In this document: positions 1-8,577 of the stretch, in pieces
Layout of the letters: each line of letters starts with the position of its first letter
Position numbering within the stretch: position 1 is the stretch's first letter
Assembly: GCA_046704385.1 (NCBI GenBank)
Contig: JBJKSB010000055.1
Coordinates: forward strand, 1-64,000
DNA length: 64,000 nucleotides
Source: GH45 sp046704385
GTDB lineage: Bacteria > Bacteroidota > Bacteroidia > Bacteroidales > SZUA-534
Direction: 5' to 3'
Position numbers and translations under genes: made by a program
The notes under the pieces: model-generated
What the model saw: the letters and a program-made list of their open reading frames with translations, nothing else
What the model was told of the DNA's origin: nothing
Database searches by the model: none

Positions 1-2
1 AA

Positions 3-1274
3 ACATCGTTGGGCAAATCAGTTGCTGAAGCCTTAGGACGAAAATATATCCGTATGTCACTGGGTGGTTTGCATGATGAAGCCGAAATCCGGGGCCACCG
101 AAAAACCTACATTGGAGCTATGCCCGGAAGGATTGTTCAAAATATGAAAAAAGCAGGAACTTCTAATCCTGTATTTATCCTTGATGAAATTGATAAAGTA
201 GCCAAAGATTTTCATGGCGATCCGGCTTCGGCATTACTTGAAGTACTTGACCCCGAACAAAATAATGCCTTCCACGATAATTACCTGGATATTGATTTTG
301 ACCTTTCGAAGGTAATGTTCATAGCCACAGCCAACACGCTTAGTACCATCAGCCCGCCATTACGTGACCGAATGGAAATGATTGATGTAAGCGGTTATAT
401 TGTTGAAGAAAAAATTGAAATTGCCAGGCGGCACCTGGTACCCAAACAACTGAAAAATCATGGCATTGATTCAAAGGCCGTAAGTTTTCCCAAGAAAACA
501 CTTGAAAAAATAATTGAGGGTTATACGCGCGAATCAGGAGTCAGGGAACTCGATAAAAGACTTGCCCAGGCTACCCGGCGGATTGCTAAAAAAATAGCAT
601 TTGGAGATCCTTTTGAAAAAGAAATTTTACCCGAACAGCTTGAGGAGTTACTGGGTAAAAAACACTACAACAGAGAATTATATGATGGAAATGAATTTGC
701 CGGAGTGGTTACAGGACTTGCCTGGACAGCTGTGGGTGGCGATATTTTATATATTGAAACCAGTTTAAGCCAGGGCAAAGGTAAACTTACCATTACAGGT
801 AATTTAGGTGATGTAATGAAAGAATCGACAGTAATTGCATTGGAAATTATCAAATCGCGGGCTGCATTTTTAAAAATTGATCCTGACGTGTTCGATAACT
901 GGAATGTTCATGTTCATGTGCCCGAAGGTGCCATTCCAAAAGACGGCCCCTCTGCCGGTATTACCATGGTCACCTCGCTGGCATCGGCTTTCACCCAGCG
1001 CAAAGTTAAAAAAGGGATAGCCATGACCGGTGAAATTACCTTACGTGGAAAAGTTTTGCCCGTGGGCGGTATTCGTGAAAAAATACTGGCGGCCAAACGT
1101 GCTAATATTAAAGAAATCATTCTGTCGGAACAAAACCGTAAGGACATTGAAGATATTAAACCCGAATACGTTAAAGGACTCAATTTCCACTATGTAAAAA
1201 CTATTGATGAAGTTTTGGAAATTGCGCTACTAAACCAGAAAGTGAATAAACCCTTAAAATTTGATTTGAAATAA
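3..1274 (+). CDS. lon: Lon protease, C-terminal part (5' truncated by window edge)
   Basis: ATP-dependent cytosolic serine protease that degrades damaged and regulatory proteins. The window opens inside the Walker A region: the first codons read T-S-L-G-K-S, so the true start lies upstream and the TTG at position 9 is not a start. Seen in order are the rest of the AAA+ ATPase (Walker B with ILDEIDK, sensor residues in FIATANT), the helical lid, and the proteolytic domain. The catalytic serine sits in PKDGPSAG near base 950. Its partner lysine is the K of GGIREK about 43 residues later, the spacing expected from E. coli Lon. The C-terminus is complete. The reading is secure; only the N-terminal LAN domain and start are missing. 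Confidence 0.97.
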   Translation, partial: TSLGKSVAEALGRKYIRMSLGGLHDEAEIRGHRKTYIGAMPGRIVQNMKKAGTSNPVFILDEIDKVAKDFHGDPASALLEVLDPEQNNAFHDNYLDIDFDLSKVMFIATANTLSTISPPLRDRMEMIDVSGYIVEEKIEIARRHLVPKQLKNHGIDSKAVSFPKKTLEKIIEGYTRESGVRELDKRLAQATRRIAKKIAFGDPFEKEILPEQLEELLGKKHYNRELYDGNEFAGVVTGLAWTAVGGDILYIETSLSQGKGKLTITGNLGDVMKESTVIALEIIKSRAAFLKIDPDVFDNWNVHVHVPEGAIPKDGPSAGITMVTSLASAFTQRKVKKGIAMTGEITLRGKVLPVGGIREKILAAKRANIKEIILSEQNRKDIEDIKPEYVKGLNFHYVKTIDEVLEIALLNQKVNKPLKFDLK

Positions 1275-1537
1275 AATGTGAAAATGACATAAAAAAAGCC
1301 GGCTTTCTGCTTTATTTTTAATTCGGATTTTTATTAAAATCTATAGGAAAGTCCGCAGTCCAAAATGTACCCGGCCTCCAGTCGGCATTTATCTGATAGC
1401 ATTCATATAGCATGAGCCATGGTGGTTTAGTGGCTTTTTATTTATTATAATACTTTTAATACAGCCCGGCTGGGTAGGATATAAATATTGAATAATATCT
1501 ATTAAACCCCAGAATTTTATACTAAAACGTATAATTT

Positions 1538-1660
1538 CTCAACACCTGTTGAGTTTTTCAACATCTGTTGAAATTCTCAACACCTTGTTTAATAATCTGA
1601 TTATTTGGCGTTTAACGCATTTTACCAAAATTAGTGTTGAATTATTCAACAATCAACACC
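1538..1660. promoter_or_regulatory. Phased array of palindromes, probable enhancer (UAS) for the sigma-54 activator
   Basis: Two perfect palindromes with 2-bp centres, CTCAACA-cc-TGTTGAG at 1538-1553 and TTCAACA-tc-TGTTGAA at 1557-1572, are followed by a third, degenerate copy beginning CTCAACA at 1576. Centre-to-centre spacing is 19 bp each time, so the sites fall on nearly the same helix face. An inverted variant, TGTTGAAT-T-ATTCAACA (1635-1651), lies closer to the promoter. The array sits about 150-190 bp upstream of the sigma-54-like element at 1729, the usual distance for NtrC-type activators. Seen: repeats and spacing. Inferred: binding by the Fis-type helix-turn-helix of the regulator at 10230-11570. 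Confidence 0.7.
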
Positions 1661-1728
1661 TTTTAACGATACCAAAGTAATTCACACAACGCTATGATAT
1701 ACTGTGTGTTACGTACGTATTTTTGGTT

Positions 1729-1744
1729 TGGCACTGTACTTGAA
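1729..1744 (+). promoter_or_regulatory. Sigma-54 (-24/-12) promoter candidate
   Basis: TGGCAC, a 5-bp spacer, then TTGAA. The -24 half is a perfect match to the sigma-54 consensus and the spacing of GG to the -12 dinucleotide is correct. The -12 half has GA instead of the invariant-like GC, which is the main weakness. It lies 45 bp before the ATG at 1789 and downstream of the palindrome array. A sigma-54-dependent regulator is encoded in the same locus. Confidence 0.6.
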
Positions 1745-1788
1745 TTATAAGGTACGTGCACGTTAGTTATAAACTAAACCTTACTACA

Positions 1789-3504
1789 ATGAAAAATGCA
1801 ATCTTAATATTATTTGTCTTGGCAAACTTGGTTTGCGTAAAGGCAATCAGCAAGGAAGAAGAAATTCCGAAAGAAAGTCCAAAGGGCACCCTTAGTGTTT
1901 ATTGCACGCCTGAAGTTCTTGATCTGACTCAAAATATGATTGATCAATTCTGTCAACTTAATCCTGGAGCAAAAATTAAATTGGATCTTACGGATAACAA
2001 ATCAATTACTGCGCAATCTGAAACTCCGCGATCATTGTCTGTATTTTTGGATGACACACACTTTCTCCCTGCATCTGATATTAATAAAGTATGTATCGGA
2101 CGCCAGGTAGTGGTACCAATAATCAATGCTAAAAATCCCGGGTTAAAAGATTTTATGGATGAAGGTATTTCGTTGGAAACCTTAAGTCGGTTATTTAGTA
2201 ATGATTCAAAAAATCCTCAGATTTTGCTAAACAATAATAAAAAAGTACAACTGCATTATTATGATGCAGACAACGCTTTTGTAAATAGTAAAGTATCCGG
2301 TTTTTTAAATACCGATGTAAAAAACCTAAAAGGCATCAAAGTAAAAGATGCTTTAACTTTAATCCAGAAAATCAAAAAAGATAAGTCTGGCTTTGGATTT
2401 TGTTTGTTATCTGATGTAATTAATCCTGAAACCCAGAATTTTATTGATGGCGTTAAAGTTATGCCTATTGATATCAACTCAAACGGGCATTTGGATTACA
2501 TGGAAGATATTTATTCCAGCGTGCCTGCATTACTGCGCGGTATTTGGATTGGAAAGTATCCGCATCAGTTGTACTCACAGGTTTTTGGAGCAGTTTCCGA
2601 AAATAAAAATGAAGCAGGAGTTGATTTCTTAAAATGGATGCTTACCGACGGACAAAACTCGTTAGCATCAGCAGGAATAAGCTTTATTTCATACGACGAA
2701 AGAGCCAGGAACCTGGACAAACTGATTATTGACCCTGTTCATAATTTGGCTGATGAACAAATTGCCACCAATACTATTTACGATACCTACAAAAGTTCCC
2801 GCAAGGCATTTTACAGAATTACAGGCATTATCATGCTTGTATTCTTTCTTGGAATTTTTATCGAGATAGGAATTACAAAGATACAGCTAGGCCGGAAAGA
2901 AGCTATCTCATTTTCAGGAGCTCGCTTTGGAGCTGCTTTTAATGTGGAAAACCTGACCGTACCTCAGGGACTTTATTATGACCGATCGCACACCTGGGCC
3001 TATATGGAGAAAGATGGTTCTGTGAAAATAGGCATCGATGATTTTATGGCGCACGTTACCGGATCGGTTACTCAACTGAAAATGAAAAAAACCGGCGAAA
3101 AAATAAGGAAAGGTGAGGCTGTTATCTCCATGATCCATAATGGGAAACAGTTGAATGTTTATGCACCGGTTACCGGATCGATTGTGGAGCAGAATGAAGC
3201 TCTATCGAATGACTCATCATTAATAAACTCTTCGCCTTACAACGAGGGCTGGGTTTATAGAATTGAACCTGCAAACTGGCTGCGTGAAATACCCATGTTA
3301 ATTACCGGGAAAAAATACAAAGACTGGATCATGGAGGAGTTTTCCAGACTAAAAGATTTTCTTGCTACGGCTCTTAAAGCCAGTAATGCTGAATATGCTT
3401 TTGTGCTGCAGGACGGTGGAGAAATAAGAGAAGGCATTTTAGCTGATCTTACACCTGAAATATGGGAAGATTTTCAAACCAATTTTATTGACACTGAAAT
3501 ATAG
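1789..3504 (+). CDS. PstS-like periplasmic domain fused through one TM helix to a cytoplasmic GcvH-like domain
   Basis: I chose the ATG at 1789 (571 residues) because it directly opens a signal peptide (MKNAILILFVLANLVCVKA); a GTG at 1756 would only add a charged extension. Residues about 30-335 resemble PstS-type substrate-binding proteins (VVVPIIN, the LKWMLTDGQ region near the end). A single TM helix follows at about 342-362 and is trailed by K/R residues, placing what follows in the cytoplasm. Residues about 392-525 are a glycine-cleavage H-protein-like fold (HTWAYM, YAPVTGSI, PYNEGWVYRI). The column of the lipoylated lysine holds Gly, with a Lys one position later. It leads an operon with HybA/HybB-like proteins, 38 bp from the next gene. 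Function unknown: I infer a structural or sensing subunit of that complex. The ligand of the PstS-like part cannot be told. Confidence 0.82.
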   Translation: MKNAILILFVLANLVCVKAISKEEEIPKESPKGTLSVYCTPEVLDLTQNMIDQFCQLNPGAKIKLDLTDNKSITAQSETPRSLSVFLDDTHFLPASDINKVCIGRQVVVPIINAKNPGLKDFMDEGISLETLSRLFSNDSKNPQILLNNNKKVQLHYYDADNAFVNSKVSGFLNTDVKNLKGIKVKDALTLIQKIKKDKSGFGFCLLSDVINPETQNFIDGVKVMPIDINSNGHLDYMEDIYSSVPALLRGIWIGKYPHQLYSQVFGAVSENKNEAGVDFLKWMLTDGQNSLASAGISFISYDERARNLDKLIIDPVHNLADEQIATNTIYDTYKSSRKAFYRITGIIMLVFFLGIFIEIGITKIQLGRKEAISFSGARFGAAFNVENLTVPQGLYYDRSHTWAYMEKDGSVKIGIDDFMAHVTGSVTQLKMKKTGEKIRKGEAVISMIHNGKQLNVYAPVTGSIVEQNEALSNDSSLINSSPYNEGWVYRIEPANWLREIPMLITGKKYKDWIMEEFSRLKDFLATALKASNAEYAFVLQDGGEIREGILADLTPEIWEDFQTNFIDTEI

Positions 3505-3542
3505 TGCCTTAAATATTTTATTAATTATTAAAACTTTGTGTT

Positions 3543-4406
3543 ATGGGTTTCGATAGAAGAGACTTTCTAAAGACGCTTGGAGTGGCCGGATTTTCGCTGA
3601 CCGTAGGAAAGGGATTCGGGGCTACCAAATCAAAAAATGACCCTGTTGAGTTTTATGGAATTCTATATGATTCTACACGATGTGTTGGATGTCAGAGTTG
3701 TGAGTTTGCCTGTGCAGAATATTATGGTTTGCCTGAACCAACCGACTCACCAGAGGCAGGCGTAGTTCGCAAAAATGATGAAAACAGTCGCGTAAGAGTC
3801 AACTGTTACAATACTTCAAAAGGAGAACAATTTGTCCGCAATGCCTGCAATCACTGTAATAATCCGGCCTGTGCTTCCGCCTGCCTGACCAAGGCTATGC
3901 TAAAAACCGATGAAGGTCCTGTAATATGGCGTGGTGATAAATGCATGGGCTGCCGTTCGTGTATGATTTCATGCCCGTTTGATGTTCCAAAATTCGAGTA
4001 CAACAGTCCGAATCCTAAAGTGCAGAAATGCATTATGTGTTATGACATTATTAAGGAGGGAGGACAGCCAAAATGCGTTGAAAATTGCCCGGCTGAGGCT
4101 TTAATGTTTGGCAAACGACGGGATTTGATTGAAGAGGCAAAGACACGCATCTACAAGAATCCCGATGATTATTATCACGGAATATACGGCGAAAACGAAG
4201 TCGGCGGAACCGGGGTTTTATACCTGGCTTCTGTACCTTTTGAAGAACTGGGATTCAATACCCACCTGGGAACTACAATCTTCCCTGAATACACTAAAAC
4301 TTTCTTGTATTCAGTTCCTGCAGTTCTGGTCTTATGGCCTGCTTTTTTGTTGGGTTTAAATAATGCTACACGTAATAAAACAATAAATCAGGAATTGGAG
4401 GAGTAA
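3543..4406 (+). CDS. Tat-exported four-cluster 4Fe-4S ferredoxin subunit, HybA/DmsB type
   Basis: Periplasmic electron-transfer subunit expected to pass electrons between a redox partner and the NrfD-type quinone subunit encoded next. The N-terminus carries a twin-arginine signal (RRDFLKTLG, residues 5-13). Four cysteine groups follow: CVGCQSCEFAC, CNHCNNPACASAC, CMGCRSCMISC and a CxxC-x11-CxxxC group, enough for four [4Fe-4S] clusters as in HybA, DmsB and PhsB. A hydrophobic stretch near the C-terminus (residues about 255-275) matches the membrane anchor of HybA. The stop is followed 2 bases later by the NrfD start, so translation is probably coupled. No catalytic molybdopterin or hydrogenase subunit is encoded nearby, so the electron donor or acceptor is unknown. 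Confidence 0.9.
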   Translation: MGFDRRDFLKTLGVAGFSLTVGKGFGATKSKNDPVEFYGILYDSTRCVGCQSCEFACAEYYGLPEPTDSPEAGVVRKNDENSRVRVNCYNTSKGEQFVRNACNHCNNPACASACLTKAMLKTDEGPVIWRGDKCMGCRSCMISCPFDVPKFEYNSPNPKVQKCIMCYDIIKEGGQPKCVENCPAEALMFGKRRDLIEEAKTRIYKNPDDYYHGIYGENEVGGTGVLYLASVPFEELGFNTHLGTTIFPEYTKTFLYSVPAVLVLWPAFLLGLNNATRNKTINQELEE

Positions 4407-4408
4407 TT

Positions 4409-5674
4409 ATGGAAGCAAAACAAAATACCGGTTTTTTTAAATTCTTTTTACAGGAATTAAAACCTAAAGGAAAAATTATTACTCCTTTTAATGTTATTTC
4501 AGCAGTTACTATCCTGACAGCTGCAGTTATATTGTTTTTCCGGTTTACCAGGGGTTTAGGCTCAGTTATTCATGCCTCACAGGAAGCGCCCTGGGGCTTA
4601 TGGATTAATTTTAACGTTATTACCGGAGTAGCCTTTGCCGGTGGTGCCTATGTAGTCACTTTTATGGTCTACATAATGGGATTGGAAAAATACCGTCCCA
4701 TTGTAAGAGCTACGGTACTTTACGGATTACTATCATATGTATTTTATGCCGGGGCTTTGCTGCTCGATTTAGGAAGGCCGTGGCATGTAATAAATCCTAT
4801 TATAGGAAACTCATTCGGAATTAGTGCTGTACTGTTCCTGGTAGCCTGGCATTTTATCCTTTACATGGGATCGTTATTTCTTGAATTCTTTCCCACAATG
4901 GCTGAATGGGCTGGCTGGGTAAAACAACATAAGTTTGTAAAATCGCTTACACTTGGAGTGGTAATTTTCGGGATAACCCTGTCAACACTGCATCAATCAG
5001 GACTGGGGGCTTTGTTTTTGATGGCTAAACCAAAAATTCATCCCTTGTGGTATTCTGAATTCATCCCGATTCTGTTCTTTATTTCGAGCATCTTTGCGGG
5101 ATTATCGCTGGTAATAGTGCTGGAAACCATTAGCCAGCGGGTATTTAAAAACAATATGACCTTTGTTCACAAAGGCACGCATAAAAACATAATGTTCAGC
5201 CTTGCTAAAGTATGTGCCGTGACCATGTTCGTCTATCTCTTTATGTCGGCTATGGTGTTTATCCACGGGAAAAACTATCAATACATAAATTCCGGATGGG
5301 GAGCGTGGTATTTACTTGAAATGATTGGATTTGTAATGATACCCGGTGCGCTGTTTATTTTAGGATACCAGCGCAAAAATATCCTGGTAGTACGCTTTGC
5401 TGCAGTTGCATCAATAATCGGAATTATTTTAAACCGCTTAAACATTTCAACCTTCGCCTTCAACTGGTACATGCACAAAATACACTTCCCCACCTGGATG
5501 GAGCTTGTAGTGAGTGTTGCTGTAATATTCTTACAACTTTTGGTATTCAGGTGGATTGTCAGAAGGATGCCGGTTTACAATGAAAAATCCTTAACGATAG
5601 AAAAAGCTGAGGATGACAAAATTTTTATTATCAACAAAAAACAGGAAGAAAAATGGAAAGTTTCAGCAGAGTAG
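4409..5674 (+). CDS. NrfD/HybB-family integral membrane quinone-interacting subunit
   Basis: A 421-residue, strongly hydrophobic protein with about nine to ten TM helices. It shows the HybB-like block with EAPWGLWINFNVITG (residues about 58-72) and DLGRPWH near residue 125, both typical of the NrfD/PsrC/HybB family that exchanges electrons with menaquinone. A strong Shine-Dalgarno (GGAGGAG) sits 5 bases before the ATG and overlaps the stop of the ferredoxin gene. The C-terminal 22 bp overlap the start of the next gene. With the HybA-like ferredoxin it forms a recognisable two-subunit quinone module, here flanked on both sides by H-protein-like proteins, which is not the classical arrangement. 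Confidence 0.92.
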   Translation: MEAKQNTGFFKFFLQELKPKGKIITPFNVISAVTILTAAVILFFRFTRGLGSVIHASQEAPWGLWINFNVITGVAFAGGAYVVTFMVYIMGLEKYRPIVRATVLYGLLSYVFYAGALLLDLGRPWHVINPIIGNSFGISAVLFLVAWHFILYMGSLFLEFFPTMAEWAGWVKQHKFVKSLTLGVVIFGITLSTLHQSGLGALFLMAKPKIHPLWYSEFIPILFFISSIFAGLSLVIVLETISQRVFKNNMTFVHKGTHKNIMFSLAKVCAVTMFVYLFMSAMVFIHGKNYQYINSGWGAWYLLEMIGFVMIPGALFILGYQRKNILVVRFAAVASIIGIILNRLNISTFAFNWYMHKIHFPTWMELVVSVAVIFLQLLVFRWIVRRMPVYNEKSLTIEKAEDDKIFIINKKQEEKWKVSAE

Positions 5675-6375
5675 ATATCTTCGATACCAAGGGTATTGAG
5701 TATATTTTTGTAATTGCTTATTTACTTATTCTAATTGTTTTTTGGAAACTGTCGAATAAGCAGTTCAGTCTAAAAGCACATGCTAAAAATGCCATCAATT
5801 TGCTGTCGGCATACATTCTTAAAATTCCACAGGGTTTGTTTTTTAATAAACATCATACCTGGGCGTACTTAGAGGAAACCGGCACGGCAAAAGTAGGTGT
5901 TGATGACTTTGTACAGCACCTTACCGGGACAGTTGAGTTAAACAAACTCATAAAACCCGGCCAGGTTATTAAGAAAGGTGAGCTGCTAACCGAATTAGAA
6001 AAGGATAGCAAGCTATTAAAGGTTTTTTCGCCCATTTCAGGCGAAGTTTTATCAGCTAATGCTTCACTGTTTGATCACCCTGAATTTGTAAATGAGGATC
6101 CCTACGACAGTGGCTGGCTATATAAAATAAAACCGGAAAACTGGGTTGCTGAAACCAAAGGATACTATGTTGCCGACAAAGCCACCGAATGGTTCTCAAA
6201 AGAACTGGAACGATTTAAGGATTTTCTGATGTTGGGTTCAATGAATAAATACCAGGAAGAACCTTCGATGGTAATGCTGCAGGATGGTGGTGAATTATGC
6301 GATAATATTTTATCGAATTTACCTGACGAAGTATGGAACGATTTTCAAAAAGCATTTCTTGATATGGAGGAATAA
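5653..6375 (+). CDS. Membrane-tethered GcvH-like protein
   Basis: 240 residues. One N-terminal TM helix (about 16-36) is followed by basic residues, so the rest should face the cytoplasm. Residues about 60-190 form an H-protein-like domain closely parallel to the one in the fusion at 1789-3504: HHTWAYLEE, GVDDFVQHLTG, FSPISGEV, PYDSGWLYKI, then a shared C-terminal extension (WFSKELERFKDFL, MLQDGGEL, DEVWNDFQ). The lipoyl-lysine column holds Ser, and Lys lies one residue later, the same shift as in the paralogue. No other glycine-cleavage gene is present, so a role in glycine catabolism is unlikely. The start overlaps the NrfD gene by 22 bp, marking it as the fourth gene of the operon. Confidence 0.85.
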   Translation: MESFSRVDIFDTKGIEYIFVIAYLLILIVFWKLSNKQFSLKAHAKNAINLLSAYILKIPQGLFFNKHHTWAYLEETGTAKVGVDDFVQHLTGTVELNKLIKPGQVIKKGELLTELEKDSKLLKVFSPISGEVLSANASLFDHPEFVNEDPYDSGWLYKIKPENWVAETKGYYVADKATEWFSKELERFKDFLMLGSMNKYQEEPSMVMLQDGGELCDNILSNLPDEVWNDFQKAFLDMEE

Positions 6376-6883
6376 GGTTAGACCGTCTTGCTAAAGGTAT
6401 AATATAATTCAAACTGAATGATTTTAAGAATTGATAAAGGCTTTGTTATTTAGTTTTTTCCCTCTCTGAGGGAAACGAAGTTCGTGAACGCCAAAAAAAA
6501 TAATTATATGTGTGAACAAAATCCCGACAGGGAAAAGGGTGAAAAAGAGATAAGGCACATATCTATGCATTTGCACCCTTAACGAAGAAGTTGAAGCCTG
6601 AATTTTACAAGCCAATTCATGAAAATTTTCAGTTAGCTTAACGGTTGTCCCCATGAGAGCCAGTTCCGATTTATCGGGAGGATTAAAGGGGTGAATTGGC
6701 AGAATTAGAAAATTGAATTGAGAATAGTTTTTTGAAAGCATTGCATCTCAATGGTTTTTTGTAAATTAGTATGAACTCGTGCGAATCCAACCAATAAAGT
6801 TATGGGTTTGCACGAGTCTTGTTGTCAAGGAATGAATCTTTAAAAATTAAGTGGTTAAGTTAACAATGCCTAAATTTTGAATT
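6376..6883. other. 508-bp intergenic region with hairpins, no convincing gene
   Basis: Contains TTCCCTC-tct-GAGGGAA (6458-6474), CCC-gaca-GGG near 6523 and CCGATTTATCGG near 6667. A 105-codon reverse-strand open frame overlaps them but looks accidental. I see no sigma-54 element or copy of the CAACA palindromes in front of the kinase genes, so the sensor operon may be expressed from a separate housekeeping promoter. The style resembles REP-like relics elsewhere in the window. Confidence 0.5.
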
Positions 6884-8554
6884 ATGGTTTCATCTGAGAA
6901 CAAACTAAATAAAAAAGCCTTTCTTAAAGATATTCTTAAAAGAAATGTCCGGTTTCGGTCATCTATTTATGGCCAGGTAGTTTATACAATTACCTTATTA
7001 TCAATTATTTTATTTGTTTTATTTGGTATCATTTTTCGGTCAGTTTACGAAAACTATCTGAACACCATTATTATGCAAAACGGTAATAATATTGGTTCGG
7101 TAGTTGAAGGTGCCTTGTATTATTCCATGCTAAAAAACGACCGGAGTGCCTTGCAGAATACCATTGACGTAATTAACACCATGCCCGGAATTGAAGACGT
7201 AAATATGTACGATAGTAAAAATCGGCTGGTTTACTCATCGTATTTGTCAAATACCGAGGGACATAGTAACCCTGAGTGTTTGGACTGTCATGAGAATATT
7301 TCTTCAATGTTTCCCGAAAAGAAAAAGTCATTCAAAATAATAAGTCTGAACAGCGAGTGTAAGATGAGTCCCAAAAACTATGATTACAGGTTGCTGTTAA
7401 TCCGCTCACCTATATTAAATCAACCTTCATGTTATACCGCCTCGTGTCATGCCCATAGCCAACAGGATGCTGTTTTAGGTTCCATTGTTATCCGGATACC
7501 GTTGGATGCTCTTGACTCAGCAGTAAAAACCTCTTCGACCGATTTTTTTATACTGGCATCAATTTCCACCCTGTTGCTGATGATATTTTTATTGTTTTTC
7601 ACACGTCGTAAAATCAAGAATCCTTTATATCAAATAATTCAGGCCAGCGAGGCCGTTTCACAAGGCGACAAAAGTAAAAGGCTGACTATTGAACCAAAAC
7701 AGTTATACGATATGAAACTCGTGGCTACCGCTTTTAATGAGATGCTCGACAATTTGCAAACAGCAAACGATGAGCTTCAAAACTGGTCGCAGCAACTGGA
7801 ATATAAAGTGCAGAAAAAATCGGCTGAAATTACCGAAATGCAGAAAGAGCTGATTCACGTGGAACGTATTGCCTCCCTGGGTAAATTATCGGCATCGGTG
7901 GCACATGAAATTAATAATCCATTATCGGGAGTTTTAACATATACAAAATTGGTAAATAAGCAATTACGCAAAACCGATTTGGACGAAGAAACCAAGGAGC
8001 CCATGCTTAAATACCTGCAGGTTATCGAAGATGAAACCAAACGATGTGGTGATATTGTAAAAAATCTGCTTGAATTTTCACGTAAAGACCAGCAGGATTT
8101 TGAAAACAAGCATTTGCACAAAATTCTGAGTGAAACCTATGCCTTGCTTGAGCATCAAATGAAAATTTCAAATATCAGGTTCTTAAGCGATTTCACAGCC
8201 AGTTGGGATTTAATTAACTGTAACGAAAACCAGATTAAACAAGCTTGTATTGCTATTTTGTTAAATGCTTCGGAGGCTGTAAATGAAAACGGTGAAATCA
8301 TAATAAGAACAAGTACTGGTAATAACGAACATATTAAGATTGAAATTATTGACAATGGTGTAGGGATTCCCCCGGAAGATATTCCGCACGTTTTTGAACC
8401 ATTTTTCTCTGCAAAAGGAAAAGTTAGTGGAATAGGTCTTGGACTGGCTATAGTTCATGGTATTGTTCAAAGTCACAATGGCAAAGTTGAAATTACCTCT
8501 GAAATGGGCATACGAACTATACTAACCATTACACTGCCATTAGTAAAAAATTAA
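6884..8554 (+). CDS. Sensor histidine kinase with heme c-type periplasmic sensor domain (copy 1)
   Basis: 556-residue membrane kinase. TM1 is at about 28-50, a periplasmic sensor at 51-218, TM2 at about 220-240, then HAMP, a coiled coil, and HisKA with phospho-acceptor His about 341 (AHEINNPLSG). The HATPase domain shows N box, DNGVGIPPEDIPHVFEPFFSAK and GLGLAIVHGIVQ. The sensor holds a classical heme motif C132-x-x-C135-H136 and a second cysteine pair C183-x4-C188-H189, which may bind a second heme. This suggests sensing of redox state, O2, NO or an electron carrier at the periplasmic face. It lies 24 bp before a paralogue and in line with a sigma-54 regulator. Heme attachment is inferred from motifs only. 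Confidence 0.9.
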   Translation: MVSSENKLNKKAFLKDILKRNVRFRSSIYGQVVYTITLLSIILFVLFGIIFRSVYENYLNTIIMQNGNNIGSVVEGALYYSMLKNDRSALQNTIDVINTMPGIEDVNMYDSKNRLVYSSYLSNTEGHSNPECLDCHENISSMFPEKKKSFKIISLNSECKMSPKNYDYRLLLIRSPILNQPSCYTASCHAHSQQDAVLGSIVIRIPLDALDSAVKTSSTDFFILASISTLLLMIFLLFFTRRKIKNPLYQIIQASEAVSQGDKSKRLTIEPKQLYDMKLVATAFNEMLDNLQTANDELQNWSQQLEYKVQKKSAEITEMQKELIHVERIASLGKLSASVAHEINNPLSGVLTYTKLVNKQLRKTDLDEETKEPMLKYLQVIEDETKRCGDIVKNLLEFSRKDQQDFENKHLHKILSETYALLEHQMKISNIRFLSDFTASWDLINCNENQIKQACIAILLNASEAVNENGEIIIRTSTGNNEHIKIEIIDNGVGIPPEDIPHVFEPFFSAKGKVSGIGLGLAIVHGIVQSHNGKVEITSEMGIRTILTITLPLVKN

Positions 8555-8577
8555 TAATAAATACCCACAGTTATACT

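Noticed and set aside
1289..1315. AAAGCCGGCTTT palindrome after lon as a terminator
   Set aside because: The palindrome leaves no loop, so a stable hairpin is doubtful.
1318..1413. 31-codon reverse-strand frame (MLYECYQINADWRPG...) after lon
   Set aside because: Protein-like composition, but too short, with no family or ribosome-binding site; at most a gene relic.
3851..4033. Reverse-strand open frame inside the ferredoxin gene
   Set aside because: Shadow of a clearly coding sequence with four cysteine clusters on the other strand.
6424..6741. 105-codon reverse-strand open frame in the gap before the kinase genes
   Set aside because: It runs through palindromic hairpins, has no clear domain, ribosome-binding site or operon context, and its composition looks accidental.
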